The position numbers were made by a program, and so were the translations under genes. Source: JAZFYD01 sp036443405 (lineage in GTDB: Bacteria > Planctomycetota > PLA2). Taken from it: 11,845 nt of DNA. This document shows positions 1-7,951 of this stretch, one piece after another (the stretch's first letter is position 1; each line of letters starts with the position of its first letter). The stretch lies in NCBI GenBank assembly GCA_036443405.1, contig JAZFYD010000177.1:1-11845 (forward strand). The letters are read 5' to 3'. Under the pieces are notes generated by a model. That model made no database searches. It had not been told where the DNA came from and saw nothing but the letters and a program-made list of their open reading frames with translations.

Positions 1-784
1 GCCAGTGCTCGAGTTCGAACAGCGTGCGGCGCAGAAGGCGCGCGCGGCGAAGCGGCGCACCGTCGCGACGCTCGGCTTTCAGGGACGTGGCGATCTCGCG
101 AAGCTCCTCCGGAAAATCCTCGGGCGCCTGATTGACGTTGATCCCCACGCCAACCACGGCACGCCGCAATTCGCCGCCGTAGTCCCTCACCTCGAGCAGG
201 ATGCCGGCGACCTTCTTGTCCCGCACCATCACGTCGTTCGGAAACTTGATGCGGGCCGGAAGGTCGGCGATCTCCTGCACCGCACGCGCAAGCGCGGTTG
301 CCGTCGCCACCGTCAATACCGACGCGAACGTCTCGGGCGGCTCGAGGTCGAGCAGCAACGAGAACACGAGGGATTTCTTCGGCGTGGTCACCCAGGTGCG
401 GTCGCCGCGGCCGCGGCCGGCGGTCTGGTGTTCCGCCAACACGAGCGTGCCGTGCGTACGACCCTCGGCCATCAACTCAAACGCGATGTCCTGGGTCGTC
501 TCGACCTCTTCCGAGAAAAACACCTGATGCCCGAGGCGATCGCAACGAAGTCCCGCTTTCACCCAGTACGGCGCAAGCGTGTCCGGCATGTCCGTGAGGA
601 TCCAACGCCCGTCGTCGTCGGACTCGAACACGAACCCGTCGCGCTCGGCCCGCGCGCGCAACCCGGACAGGTCCTCCACGGAAACGCCGACGCGACCGGC
701 GAGGGTGTCGGGCAGCACACCCTTCGGGAACGGCCGAAATGCGTTGAGGAAGACCTGCAGGACCTCGTCCGGAAAATCTGACAC
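1..784 (-). CDS. birA: Biotin--[acetyl-CoA-carboxylase] ligase with N-terminal helix-turn-helix, C-terminal end cut by window edge
   Basis: BirA makes biotinyl-AMP and transfers biotin to the carrier domain of acetyl-CoA carboxylase in the cytoplasm. 261 codons are visible; the C-terminal domain lies beyond base 1. Residues about 5-65 look like the small winged-helix domain of bifunctional repressor-ligases. The catalytic domain shows ETTQD (95-99), the biotinyl-AMP loop GRGRGDRTW (123-131), KFPND (180-184), KVAGILLE (191-198) and GVGINVN (212-218). Two positions differ from the E. coli consensus: Asp replaces the second Gly of GRGRxGR, and Phe replaces Trp in KWPND. The start is GTG at 784: upstream there is an in-frame TAG with no ATG, GTG or TTG between. 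I see no Shine-Dalgarno sequence. It lies 51 nt after the exonuclease gene on the same strand, so co-transcription is likely. The family call is secure; DNA binding by the N-terminal domain is inferred. Confidence 0.93.
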   Translation of the reverse strand, partial: MSDFPDEVLQVFLNAFRPFPKGVLPDTLAGRVGVSVEDLSGLRARAERDGFVFESDDDGRWILTDMPDTLAPYWVKAGLRCDRLGHQVFFSEEVETTQDIAFELMAEGRTHGTLVLAEHQTAGRGRGDRTWVTTPKKSLVFSLLLDLEPPETFASVLTVATATALARAVQEIADLPARIKFPNDVMVRDKKVAGILLEVRDYGGELRRAVVGVGINVNQAPEDFPEELREIATSLKAERRDGAPLRRARLLRRTLFELEHW

Positions 785-835
785 GGGAGGATTTGTACCG
801 TATCGCGGTCGATTTCGGGAGCCTTCTAGAGACCG

Positions 836-2155
836 CTAGCGCGACGCCGAGGAAGGAGACCCGTTTGCAGCCGACCGCCGACGGAGCCGGGCCAGGCGGT
901 GATCGAGGGACTGTATCCAGCGGAACCTCGTACCGTGGTCCACCGCGATCTTCCCGGTGATCAACCTGGAGCGGGCCTCCAGCGTCGCGGCTTCCGCACT
1001 CCGAAAATCCCGCAGGCGATGCTCGTAGTACTTCGCAAGGTCCTCGAGCGCCTCCAACGAGCACGGCGGCAAGTCCTTCCGTTCCAACAGAAGTGATGCG
1101 GACTCCGCGTGGCGACCCGCCCGCCGCTCGAGCAGCGCCAAACGCTCCAGCGCGCGCGGCAGATACGGGTGCGGCCCGCCCCGCAAGCCCTCCAGTGCCT
1201 GTTGGTATTTCTCGCGGGCGCGCTGGTCGGCGCCCTGGGACTCGTAAAACGAACCGAGATTCGCAAGCACGACGGGGTGGCTGGGCGCTTCCATCTCGCG
1301 CGCGAAACACGCTGCGATCGCCGGCAGCGTGAGGATGTCGTAGAGGTTGTGCTCGAACACACGCGGGATGAGCGTGCTGTCGCCCTGCAGATGGTCGAAA
1401 AACGCCTGCGGGCAAAGCGCACCCGGTAGGTCGTCGGCGCGCCGAAACCCGACGATCTCCTTTTCGAACGTCTGCAACCGGCAATCGCGGAACGCGCCGC
1501 GATACAGGCTCCGGCCGACGAGGCAGAGATCCAGATGCGATGCCGGCATCGCGGGCGTCACGCGGTGAAACGTGCACCGCCCCTGCATGCGCGGCACGTC
1601 GAACCCCTTGCCGTGAAACGACACGGCCAGGTCGAACTGCTTCAGGCGACTCGTGACCGCTTCCAGCAGCGCGCGCTCCTCCGTGACCTCGCGCAGGAAG
1701 TACTGCTCGACGACGAAATGGTCGTCTTCGAAAAACCCCGCCCCGAACAGGAATATGTAGGTCCCGACACCGCCGCCAAGCGACGTCGTTTCCGTGTCGA
1801 AAAAGACCGCGCGGCGCATGTCGATGTGGCAGAGCGCGGGGTCGCGCGCCAGGCCGGCAAGAGTTTTCAGCGGCGTGTCCGCCACTGCGGAGAGCGTGAG
1901 ATCGCCGTGGGTCTCGCTCAGGGGAAACCGCTCCGTGCGGATCCAGAACGCCCCTCCCGGTCCGGCCGCCTCCTCGCCCGGGACCTCGACCGATCCCGGC
2001 GCGGGCTGAGCCTCATCCGCGAACGCCCCCGCAAGCCGCCCCGGCGCGGGGTTCCCGTCCGCAGGGTTGCCCGCCGTGTGGCGCGTAGGCGGCTCGGGCG
2101 CCGCGATCCGGCGCAGTTTGTCGACGAGATTCACGCCCCCAAGCTTACGGAGCAC
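836..2155 (-). CDS. mrfB: MrfB/YprB-like DEDDh exonuclease with TPR-like C-terminus
   Basis: Ribonuclease H-like exonuclease of the YprB/MrfB family; in Bacillus subtilis the homologue works with helicase MrfA in UvrABC-independent repair of mitomycin damage. Counting from GTG at 2155 (439 aa): a variable Pro/Ala-rich N-terminus, then the nuclease core with FFDTETTSLGGG (Asp120, Glu122), SFHGKGFDVP (Asp186), HLDLCL (about 207-212) and EHNLYDIL (His269, Asp273), which together give a complete DEDDh set. Residues about 295-400 are helical, with TPR-like repeats (NLGSFYESQGADQRAREKY). The start is uncertain. The frame is open to a GTG at 2260, but those codons overlap a hairpin and look non-coding. 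TTG 2188, GTG 2155 and GTG 2134 remain; only 2155 has a purine-rich GGGAG upstream, and it is distant. The helicase partner is two genes upstream in the same direction, which supports the assignment. In vivo function here is inferred from the family. Confidence 0.85.
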   Translation of the reverse strand: MLRKLGGVNLVDKLRRIAAPEPPTRHTAGNPADGNPAPGRLAGAFADEAQPAPGSVEVPGEEAAGPGGAFWIRTERFPLSETHGDLTLSAVADTPLKTLAGLARDPALCHIDMRRAVFFDTETTSLGGGVGTYIFLFGAGFFEDDHFVVEQYFLREVTEERALLEAVTSRLKQFDLAVSFHGKGFDVPRMQGRCTFHRVTPAMPASHLDLCLVGRSLYRGAFRDCRLQTFEKEIVGFRRADDLPGALCPQAFFDHLQGDSTLIPRVFEHNLYDILTLPAIAACFAREMEAPSHPVVLANLGSFYESQGADQRAREKYQQALEGLRGGPHPYLPRALERLALLERRAGRHAESASLLLERKDLPPCSLEALEDLAKYYEHRLRDFRSAEAATLEARSRLITGKIAVDHGTRFRWIQSLDHRLARLRRRSAANGSPSSASR

Positions 2156-2243
2156 GGGGACGAGTTCGGCCCGCTCCCACCGACACAAGATGTTGTATGG
2201 GCGAGGTTTAGGACACGCACACCTTGCGCTTCCGGAATTTGGG

Positions 2244-2270
2244 AAAAAGTTACCTGGCACTTGGTGCCGG
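2244..2270 (-). terminator. Weak terminator-like hairpin or dispersed repeat after the redoxin gene
   Basis: On the minus strand, 26 nt past the redoxin stop, GGCAC-CAA-GTGCC forms a 5-bp stem. It is followed 7 nt later by five T residues. The stem is short and the T-run is offset, so this would be an inefficient intrinsic terminator at best. It overlaps the longest possible 5' extension of the exonuclease gene, which argues that the real exonuclease start lies downstream. The motif GTGCCAGGTAACTTTTT also looks like a short dispersed repeat; this is an impression and was not searched. Confidence 0.3.
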
Positions 2271-2295
2271 CCGGGCAGCCGTCGGCGGAGTCGCG

Positions 2296-3015
2296 CTAAC
2301 GGAGTTGATCGATGCGCCGGAGCAGCTCGTCGGGCTCAGGGCGCTCGCGATAGCTCTTGGGCAGCCAGCGATACCGGACGATGCCGCGCGCATCGATGTA
2401 GACGGATGCGGAGCGTGCGAGGCGCATGCCCGGCGGGAACGGTGTGCGATCGATCAGACCGAACGCGGCGGTCGCGCGACCGTCGGGGTCGGCGAGCACC
2501 ATCACGCCGTCGCCGAGATCTTTCTGCAATTCCTGAAGCTCGTCGTCGCGCTGGATCGCGATCGCGCAGATCTTCGTGCCGAGCCGGGCGAACGCACCCG
2601 ACTTCTCCGCGAGCTGCACGAGCTCGCGCCGGCAATAGAGTCACCAGGCGCCGCGAAAGAACACCAACAGAACGTCCTGCCCACGCAACCCTGCGAGCTG
2701 CCAGTGCGCCCCATCGCGCGCACGTCGCGCGTAGATGTCCGGCGCTCTTGCACCTAGCCCCACCGCGGCGTCGGGATGCTCGTAGCGCGCATACCCAAAC
2801 GCCCACACCGTGTACGCGGCCGGCAGCAGCGTCAAGAGCACCGCGGTCAGGAGCCGCACGCGCCCCGGCCTCTTTCGCGCAACACTCCACGCCCACACCG
2901 CTCCGAGAAACATCGGCGCTAGGCTCACGGCATCCGGCAGATCCGCCCAACCAAACGTGACGGGCAGATAAGCGAGAGCGAGCCCGCCCAGGGTCAGGAC
3001 AAAGGCGGGGAGCAT
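2296..3015 (-). CDS. Membrane-anchored AhpC/TSA-type redoxin, selenoprotein with UGA-encoded Sec125 (UxxC motif)
   Basis: 239 residues if the in-frame TGA at 2641-2643 is read as selenocysteine. Residues 4-22, 30-46 and 53-75 form three likely membrane helices. The basic ARKRPGRVR loop between helices 2 and 3 predicts that the C-terminal redoxin domain (about 85-239) faces the periplasm. The active site reads VLLVFFRGAW-Sec125-LYC128-RREL, matching the (C/U)xxC site of AhpC/TSA_2-like thiol peroxidases or oxidoreductases. Downstream, SVYIDARGIVRYRW and the YRERPEPDELLRRI ending are also typical of the family. No frameshift is needed, and homology runs without a break across the UGA. A SECIS-like hairpin follows the UGA. 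The ATG at 3015 overlaps the helicase gene end by 22 nt, suggesting translational coupling. Predicted role: thiol- or peroxide-linked redox reaction at the membrane surface; substrate unknown. The alternative is a nonsense mutation of a Cys codon. Conventional gene callers would report only a fragment from about 2619 to 2296, or nothing. Confidence 0.86.
2608..2628 (-). promoter_or_regulatory. Bacterial SECIS element for UGA-selenocysteine decoding
   Basis: Read on the mRNA (minus strand), CGCGAGCU pairs perfectly with AGCUCGCG (8 bp) around the 5-nt loop CGUGC. The stem starts 12 nt and the loop 20 nt after the UGA at 2643-2641. This agrees with the known bacterial SECIS rules for SelB recruitment: a hairpin directly downstream of the UGA within the coding region, with a G in the first two loop positions and a loop roughly 16-37 nt from the UGA. 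The helix also encodes residues of the redoxin (RRELVQLA), as expected for bacterial SECIS elements. Confidence 0.8.
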
Positions 3016-5321
3016 CGCTTCAGGATCCGCCGCGCGATCTCCTTGCCCGGAATCCCGACTCGCGGCGCGGGGCCGACGCAGGCGGGGCAGCCCGACGTGC
3101 ACGGACAGCGTTGCAGAACCTCGTCGGCCGCCTGCAGCAGTCGAGGCCAGAGTTCGAACGCCTTTTCGGCGAGACCGACACCCCCGGGAATGCCGTCGAA
3201 CAAGAAGAGCGACGGCCGGTCGAATTCTGCGCTCTTGATTTCGGCCTTCTGCCGCATGTCGGTCACGCTGCAACCGAGGTACACCGGCATCAGGTGCCGC
3301 AACAGGTACGCGAGGCCCTGCCACCCGCCGGCGTTGCGCGGATCGTCCAGCCCGAGCGCGAGCGCGTCCGCGGGGTTGAGCAGCATCCACGTGGCCGTCG
3401 TGTCCATCTCCTCCGGCGGCAGGTGGATCTCGCCGGCTCCGACGTTCTCGCGCGTGTAGAACTTGATCTTCTTGTAGACCGTCGCGAGCGTCTTCACGCC
3501 GACCTCGCCGCGGTGCAGCATGTAACCGGTGCCCGCTCGCACCGCATCGGCGTGCACGACGCGCACATCGGTATCGACCTCGGCCTCTGTGAAATAGTCG
3601 GCGTTGATGCGCTTCGCGTACGCGCGCCGGTCGTCGTATTCGAGCCGCGAGATGAGGAACTGCTCGCCCTGGTGGCCGTAGATCGCACCTTCGTGGATCT
3701 GCGTCATCGCGTTCGCCCGGTCCACCTGCGCCATCACGATCTTCTTGTCCTCGTCGATGACCACGAAGTAATCGACGTCCGCCGCCGACAGCGAGATGTC
3801 CTCCGCCGGGTACGCCTCTGCCATCCAGTGATAGCGACCGCCGGCCTTGTGCAGCACCTTCGCCTCGCGCGCGAGGTATTCGAGCACGTCGTTCGTGATC
3901 CCGTTTCCGCCGAACTGATCGCCCTCGTCGAACGGCAGCTCGAACGCGGCGCACTTCAAGTGGTTGACGAACAGGATCAGGTTGTCCGCGTCGACGACGG
4001 CAGCCTCTTCGGACCGCTCGAAGATGTACTCGGGTTGCGCCGCGATGTACTGGTCGAGCGCGGTGGAGCGGCAAACCAGGATCGCCAGGGACAGGCCCGC
4101 GCGGCGCCCCGCGCGTCCCGCCTGCTGCATCGTCGACGCAAGCGTGCCCGGATAGCCCGTCAGCACCGACACGTCGAGGGAGCCGATGTCGACGCCCAGC
4201 TCGAGCGCGTTGGTCGAGACGACCTCGTGGATCTCGCCCTTGCGCAGACCCCGCTCGATCTGCCGGCGCAGCTTGGGTAGATACCCGCCGCGATACGCGC
4301 AAACCGCGGCGGGGTCGAAGCCGCGATCGTGGTTGCGGTCCTTCAGGTATTTCGTCAGCACTTCGACGTTTTGCCGGCTGCGCGCGAAGTAGATCGTCTG
4401 CACCGCGCCGCCGGCGACGAGTTCGCTCAGCCGCCGCACCTCCTCGAGCGCGTTGGCGCGCAGACCGAGATCGCGGTTGACGACCGGCGGGTTGTACAAG
4501 ACAAAGTGGCGCTCGCCTTGCGGCGCGCCCGATTCGTTCACGAGCTCGACCGGACTGCCGATGAGCCGCTCGGCGTGCTGCGCGGGATTCGCGATTGTCG
4601 CGGAACACGTCAGGAACGTCGGGTCGGCGCCGTAGTGCGCCGCGATACGCCGCAGCCGCCGCAGCACGTTGGCGACGTGGCTTCCGAACACGCCGCGGTA
4701 CGCGTGCAGTTCGTCGAGCACGACGTACCTCAGGCCCTGGAACAGATCGGTCCACTTGACGTGGTTGGGCAGGATCCCCGCGTGCAGCATGTACGGGTTG
4801 GTCACGATGATCTCGCCCGTTTGCCGCAACACCGCGCGCGTGCTCGACGGCGTGTCGCCGTCGTACGTGTATGCCCGGATGCCCTCAGGGAGCTTGGCGA
4901 TGGTCTCGTTCAGCTCCGCGACCTGGTCCTGGCTGAGCGCCTTGGTCGGGAACAGGTAGAGCGCACGCGCACCGTCTTTGCGCACGACCGCGTCGAGAAC
5001 GGGCAGGTTGTAACAAAGCGACTTGCCCGACGCGGTCGGCGTCACGACGCAAGTGTGCTTGCCTGCGTGGGCGAGATCGGCCGCCGCGCGCTGATGCGTG
5101 TACAGCGACGGGAACCGGTCCTTCAGGGTCGCGAGCAGGTCGGGGTGGACCCAGTCGGGATAGGGCGCAAATTTAGGGTCCTTGGGCGGCTGGGTGTTCC
5201 AGCTGACGACGTTCTCGGCGTATTTGCGGTCCGAACGGAGGCGTTCGATCACCTCATCCAGGCGCAGAGCGGCGCGGGGGATTGTCGTCACTCGGCCGAT
5301 TCTGCCGCCTGCCAACGACAT
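2994..5321 (-). CDS. mrfA: MrfA/YprA-like superfamily 2 DExH helicase with C-terminal DUF1998 zinc-binding domain
   Basis: 775-residue ATP-dependent DNA helicase, close to the roughly 750 residues of B. subtilis MrfA (YprA). RecA domain 1 holds THQ (75-77), Walker A TPTASGKS (94-101), PTKALSQDQ (125-133), the DExH box DELH (203-206) and SAT (240-242). Domain 2 holds STNALELGVDIG (369-380) and the arginine-finger motif QQAGRAGRR (399-407). The C-terminal MrfA/DUF1998 region contains FLFDGIPGGVGLA and the Cys cluster CPCTSGCPAC (Cys739, 741, 745, 748), a likely zinc site. I chose ATG at 5321 because GGGAAGG lies just upstream; a longer reading frame to 5423 would run into the divergent gene's start, and GTG 5291 is an alternative. 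It heads a minus-strand run of redoxin, mrfB and birA. Pairing with the DEDDh nuclease supports a DNA-repair role, probably for DNA crosslinks or adducts (inference from the Bacillus pair). Confidence 0.92.
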   Translation of the reverse strand: MSLAGGRIGRVTTIPRAALRLDEVIERLRSDRKYAENVVSWNTQPPKDPKFAPYPDWVHPDLLATLKDRFPSLYTHQRAAADLAHAGKHTCVVTPTASGKSLCYNLPVLDAVVRKDGARALYLFPTKALSQDQVAELNETIAKLPEGIRAYTYDGDTPSSTRAVLRQTGEIIVTNPYMLHAGILPNHVKWTDLFQGLRYVVLDELHAYRGVFGSHVANVLRRLRRIAAHYGADPTFLTCSATIANPAQHAERLIGSPVELVNESGAPQGERHFVLYNPPVVNRDLGLRANALEEVRRLSELVAGGAVQTIYFARSRQNVEVLTKYLKDRNHDRGFDPAAVCAYRGGYLPKLRRQIERGLRKGEIHEVVSTNALELGVDIGSLDVSVLTGYPGTLASTMQQAGRAGRRAGLSLAILVCRSTALDQYIAAQPEYIFERSEEAAVVDADNLILFVNHLKCAAFELPFDEGDQFGGNGITNDVLEYLAREAKVLHKAGGRYHWMAEAYPAEDISLSAADVDYFVVIDEDKKIVMAQVDRANAMTQIHEGAIYGHQGEQFLISRLEYDDRRAYAKRINADYFTEAEVDTDVRVVHADAVRAGTGYMLHRGEVGVKTLATVYKKIKFYTRENVGAGEIHLPPEEMDTTATWMLLNPADALALGLDDPRNAGGWQGLAYLLRHLMPVYLGCSVTDMRQKAEIKSAEFDRPSLFLFDGIPGGVGLAEKAFELWPRLLQAADEVLQRCPCTSGCPACVGPAPRVGIPGKEIARRILKRCSPPLS

Positions 5322-5390
5322 GTGCCTTCCCGCCGCCGCGCTTCGCGCTATGGCGGGCAAGCCGTCGCGACCGGATGCGCCCGTTGCGGC

Positions 5391-5414
5391 TAGAATCGTG
5401 CGTTCGGCAAGGAG
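5391..5414 (+). promoter_or_regulatory. Probable -10 box and ribosome binding site for the EF-hand/thioredoxin-like secreted protein
   Basis: TAGAAT at 5391-5396 matches TATAAT at five of six bases. It lies 25 nt before the ATG at 5422. AAGGAG at 5409-5414 is a strong Shine-Dalgarno sequence 7 nt before the ATG. No convincing -35 hexamer is visible around 5368-5373 (CGACCG). The 100-nt divergent gap 5322-5421 must also hold the mrfA promoter, which I could not identify. Confidence 0.5.
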
Positions 5415-5421
5415 ACCTGTC

Positions 5422-6756
5422 ATGCGCGCGCTGCTCTATTTTCTCCCGCTCGCCTTCATGGCCGGGCTCGTGACGGCGCAGGAACCGGAGCGCAAACCGG
5501 AAGACACCCCCGAGGCGCCGAAGGAGCAACCGAAACCCGCAGACGAGCCGGACGAGAAACCGGAGGACGAACCGGCCGAGGCCGCGCCGATACCGATCAG
5601 GGTCAAGCTTCTCGCCAAGAACCCCGACGCCACGACCAAGATCGCCTACAGCAAGGCGCGCAGCATGGCGGTGGAGTCGACCGCGCCGCGATTCCTGTTC
5701 GAGATCCCCGAGTTCAAGGCCAAGGACCCGCTGTTTTTCCGCGTGGGGCTCGGCGAAACGAAGGGCAAGCCCTTTTACGCGGCGTTGGATCGCTCCGATG
5801 GAACCGGCGAGCACGACCTGCTCTATCTCGATCTGGACCGCGATCTCGATCTGACCAACGACGGGGAACCGCTGCGCGGGCAGGTCTCGGTAACGGCGCA
5901 AGACCCAAACGGTCGCATCGTGGAGTTCCTCGACGTCACGATGGAGTTGCCCTACACGATCGACGGGAAGCCGGTGACGGCCCCGTATCGCTGCGCGATC
6001 TACTACTTCCGCACGGGCAAGGAGACGCCCAAGACCGTCCAACTGGAGCGCGACTCTTGGCGCGAGGGCGAGGCGACCATCGACGGGCAGAAATATCGCA
6101 TCGTGGTGATGGACGACGACAGCGACGGCCAGTTCGCGACGGGCGACTCCTGGGTGTTCGCGTCGATGGGGCAGCCCTTGGCGCGTCTACTCAACGGCGA
6201 CGTGGCGCGCGCGATGAACTTCCCGACCTGGACCGTCGACCAGAAGTTCACGATCGACGTCAAGACGATCGACCCGGCCGGCCGCTGGCTGCAAATCGAG
6301 GCGAGCCCGGCCAAGGAGACCGAGGAGCAGTTCCTCCTGCGCATGTATCGCAAGCGGCAGTCGCCGCTGGAACGGCAGCTCGACATCAACCCGCTGCGCC
6401 CCAAGGCTTCCAAGAATCAGAAGATCGACTGGCTGACCGGCAAGGAGATCAAGTACGCCCTCGAAATCGCCCAAACCCTCGACAAGCGGGTTCTGGTGCA
6501 ATTCGGCGGGCGCGATCAGGGGACGCAGCGCTTGGGCCAGTTCACATTCCGCGATCGCGAGGTCGTGGATCTGGCAAAACGGTTCGTGTGCATCTTCATC
6601 CAGTTCAAGAAGGGCTCGGACCCGGTGGACAACTACAACATCGCCGGTTCGCCGACATGCTTGGTGCTCGACAACGACGGCACCGAGATCACACGCCAGA
6701 CAGGCTTCATCAAACCGACGGTGTTCGCTGCGTTTCTGAAGAGCGGCCAGCGTTGA
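5422..6756 (+). CDS. Exported protein with acidic Pro-rich linker, EF-hand-like loop and thioredoxin-like domain lacking CxxC
   Basis: 444 residues. The signal peptide is residues 1-19 (MRALLYFLPLAFMAGLVTA), with likely signal peptidase I cleavage after Ala19. A Lys/Glu/Asp/Pro-rich linker with repeated KPED/KPAD units spans 21-55. The central region (about 57-300) is predicted beta-rich. It contains DDDSDGQFATGD (231-242), an exact EF-hand loop pattern (Asp at 1, 3, 5, 12; Gly at 6; Phe at 8), and a related Asp-rich stretch DLDRDLDLTNDGE (137-149); Ca2+ binding is plausible. Residues about 340-440 resemble a thioredoxin fold: KRVLVQFGG strand, then RFVCIFIQF, and the Ser-Pro of the cis-Pro loop in AGSPTCLVLD. 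The place where CxxC would sit (RDQGTQRLG) has no Cys, so thiol-disulfide activity is unlikely. Start ATG has a strong RBS. Expressed divergently from mrfA. Function is not known; domain calls are inferred from motifs. Confidence 0.85.
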   Translation: MRALLYFLPLAFMAGLVTAQEPERKPEDTPEAPKEQPKPADEPDEKPEDEPAEAAPIPIRVKLLAKNPDATTKIAYSKARSMAVESTAPRFLFEIPEFKAKDPLFFRVGLGETKGKPFYAALDRSDGTGEHDLLYLDLDRDLDLTNDGEPLRGQVSVTAQDPNGRIVEFLDVTMELPYTIDGKPVTAPYRCAIYYFRTGKETPKTVQLERDSWREGEATIDGQKYRIVVMDDDSDGQFATGDSWVFASMGQPLARLLNGDVARAMNFPTWTVDQKFTIDVKTIDPAGRWLQIEASPAKETEEQFLLRMYRKRQSPLERQLDINPLRPKASKNQKIDWLTGKEIKYALEIAQTLDKRVLVQFGGRDQGTQRLGQFTFRDREVVDLAKRFVCIFIQFKKGSDPVDNYNIAGSPTCLVLDNDGTEITRQTGFIKPTVFAAFLKSGQR

Positions 6757-6774
6757 GCCTACGGCTCATTATTT
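6755..6774 (+). terminator. Small hairpin followed by T-rich tract at the end of the EF-hand protein gene
   Basis: GAGCC-TAC-GGCTC (6755-6767) begins inside the stop codon and is followed directly by ATTATTT. This has the layout of a short intrinsic terminator for the plus-strand gene. The 5-bp stem is weak by itself, but two further hairpins follow within 50 nt. Confidence 0.45.
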
Positions 6775-6802
6775 CTGGCCCAACGGCTGACGCCGTTGGA
6801 GC
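6775..6802. repeat. REP-like palindromic repeat, copy 1
   Basis: A 28-bp unit whose core CCAACGGC-TGAC-GCCGTTGG (6780-6799) is a perfect 8-bp stem with a 4-nt loop. Its reverse complement recurs at 7911-7938 with 26 of 28 identical bases. The two copies bracket the gene at 6959-7843. The intergenic position and palindromic form fit a REP-type element that can stabilise or end transcripts from either side. Confidence 0.7.
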
Positions 6803-6804
6803 TG

Positions 6805-6820
6805 CGGCGCGAAAGCGCCG
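6805..6820. other. GNRA-tetraloop hairpin
   Basis: CGGCGC-GAAA-GCGCCG is a perfect 6-bp GC stem closed by a GAAA tetraloop, a very stable RNA fold. It sits 5 nt after REP-like copy 1 and is the third hairpin in the 70 nt after the stop at 6756. It is absent from the second repeat copy, so it is probably a separate structure. The rest of the gap 6821-6958 shows only a possible promoter. Confidence 0.5.
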
Positions 6821-6916
6821 TCACGCGTTCCCCATTCGCGTTCGCGTCGTTCTTTTGAAAGTCCCTCTTCCGCGCGGGCCCCGTGTGCGCCGCAACGGCT
6901 GGCTCGCCGATCGCCC

Positions 6917-6945
6917 TTGACAGAGCGACACGCAAGGTCGATTCT
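6917..6945 (+). promoter_or_regulatory. Possible sigma70-type promoter for the basic secreted protein
   Basis: An exact TTGACA -35 hexamer (6917-6922) is followed after 17 nt by GATTCT (6940-6945). That matches only three of six -10 bases, but includes the important A at position 2 and T at position 6. Transcription would begin within about 7 nt of the ATG at 6959, leaving almost no leader. The absence of a clear Shine-Dalgarno sequence before that ATG agrees with this. Confidence 0.4.
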
Positions 6946-6958
6946 TGGGTCGACCGAG

Positions 6959-7843
6959 ATGTGGAGCACCGGCCGTCGGACCCGACGCTCGCTCTTACTA
7001 GCCAGCGTGGCGCTCGTATGCGAGACGACCGCACTTGCCCAGACCGCCGTCGAAAAGGCCCTGGCTGAGTCCATCGAGGCAGCTGGACCTCTGATCGCCG
7101 GCGCGCGCAAAGCGGACCGCAAATCCAAGGACGCGCGCGACACGGTCAAGGAAGCCGTTCGCATCCTGCGGCCGCGCGTAAAGATGGTGCGCAAGGGGTG
7201 CTGGACGACGAAGAAGGTGACGCACTTGCGCGCCTTCGCGCAGACGTGGAACGAAATGATCACGGTCGCGCACTTCCACGGATTGAAACCGAAAGGCGGC
7301 TACATCCTCGAGCGAATCTCGTTCGCGTACGGGCGGCTGATCGGTGCGGTTCCCGTGTCGACGCGCTGGCGGTGGAAGTGGCCGCGCACCGACCAACTGG
7401 CCGTCGAGTTCCGCATTCTGAGGCCGGACGAGAAGAGCGTAATGCGCCACATCAAGGTGTGGCGCTACAAGTGGAACACGGTCTACTCCGGTGTCGGCGG
7501 CGAGAACGCAAAAAAGCTCGCGAGGGCCATCCTCGAGATCGAGCGCGACAACGCGCGCGGCACCGGGCGCAAGGCCAGCAAGACCGTCGGTGTGCGCAAA
7601 CTCAACCGGCACTTTCCGCGCGCCCACTACTACTTCGCGCAGACGTTCGACGACGATCTGCAGAAGGACGTCACGAGTCGTAACTACTACTTCAAGGACA
7701 AGACGGCGAGGTTTTGTGTCGAAGTCATCGAACTCAAAGGAAAGCCGAGCGACGATCAGATCCTTGCGTGGCGCGTCAAAGACAAAGACCCGGAACTGCG
7801 CGCGTTCCTCGACTCGATCAAGAGGAATCCGGCCTGGGACTGA
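6959..7843 (+). CDS. Basic exported protein of unknown function
   Basis: 294 residues. An Arg-rich N-region (RRTRRS) and hydrophobic core lead to ALA|Q, giving likely cleavage after Ala27. TRRSLLL loosely resembles a Tat twin-arginine motif, but Sec export is equally possible. Cys21 in the core is preceded by Val, so it is not a lipobox. The mature part is rich in Lys and Arg and has aromatic clusters (RWRWKWPR, HYYF, NYYF). After an N-terminal helical stretch it looks mixed alpha/beta, with no membrane segment or catalytic motif that I recognise. I chose ATG 6959; an in-frame TTG at 6917 would put about 14 charged residues before the signal peptide and coincides with the -35 box. It lies between two inverted REP-like repeats, downstream of another exported protein and convergent with etfA. 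I do not recognise a family and assign no function. Confidence 0.8.
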   Translation: MWSTGRRTRRSLLLASVALVCETTALAQTAVEKALAESIEAAGPLIAGARKADRKSKDARDTVKEAVRILRPRVKMVRKGCWTTKKVTHLRAFAQTWNEMITVAHFHGLKPKGGYILERISFAYGRLIGAVPVSTRWRWKWPRTDQLAVEFRILRPDEKSVMRHIKVWRYKWNTVYSGVGGENAKKLARAILEIERDNARGTGRKASKTVGVRKLNRHFPRAHYYFAQTFDDDLQKDVTSRNYYFKDKTARFCVEVIELKGKPSDDQILAWRVKDKDPELRAFLDSIKRNPAWD

Positions 7844-7910
7844 CCCGTGCCGCCGCGCATCCCCCATGTGCGAACGCGAGCGCGTGGTCCGACCTAGCCG
7901 CCACCGCCAT

Positions 7911-7938
7911 GCTCCAACGGCGCCAACCGTTGGGCCAG
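7911..7938. repeat. REP-like palindromic repeat, copy 2 (inverted)
   Basis: Inverted copy of 6775-6802, differing at two positions inside the loop and inner stem. The core 7914-7933 (CCAACGGC-GCCA-ACCGTTGG) still folds, with 7 canonical pairs plus an inner mismatch or wobble. It sits 67 nt after the stop of the plus-strand gene and 13 nt before the end of convergent etfA, so it is well placed to act as a two-way transcription stop. No classic T-run follows it. Confidence 0.7.
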
Positions 7939-7951
7939 CAACACTGCGGCC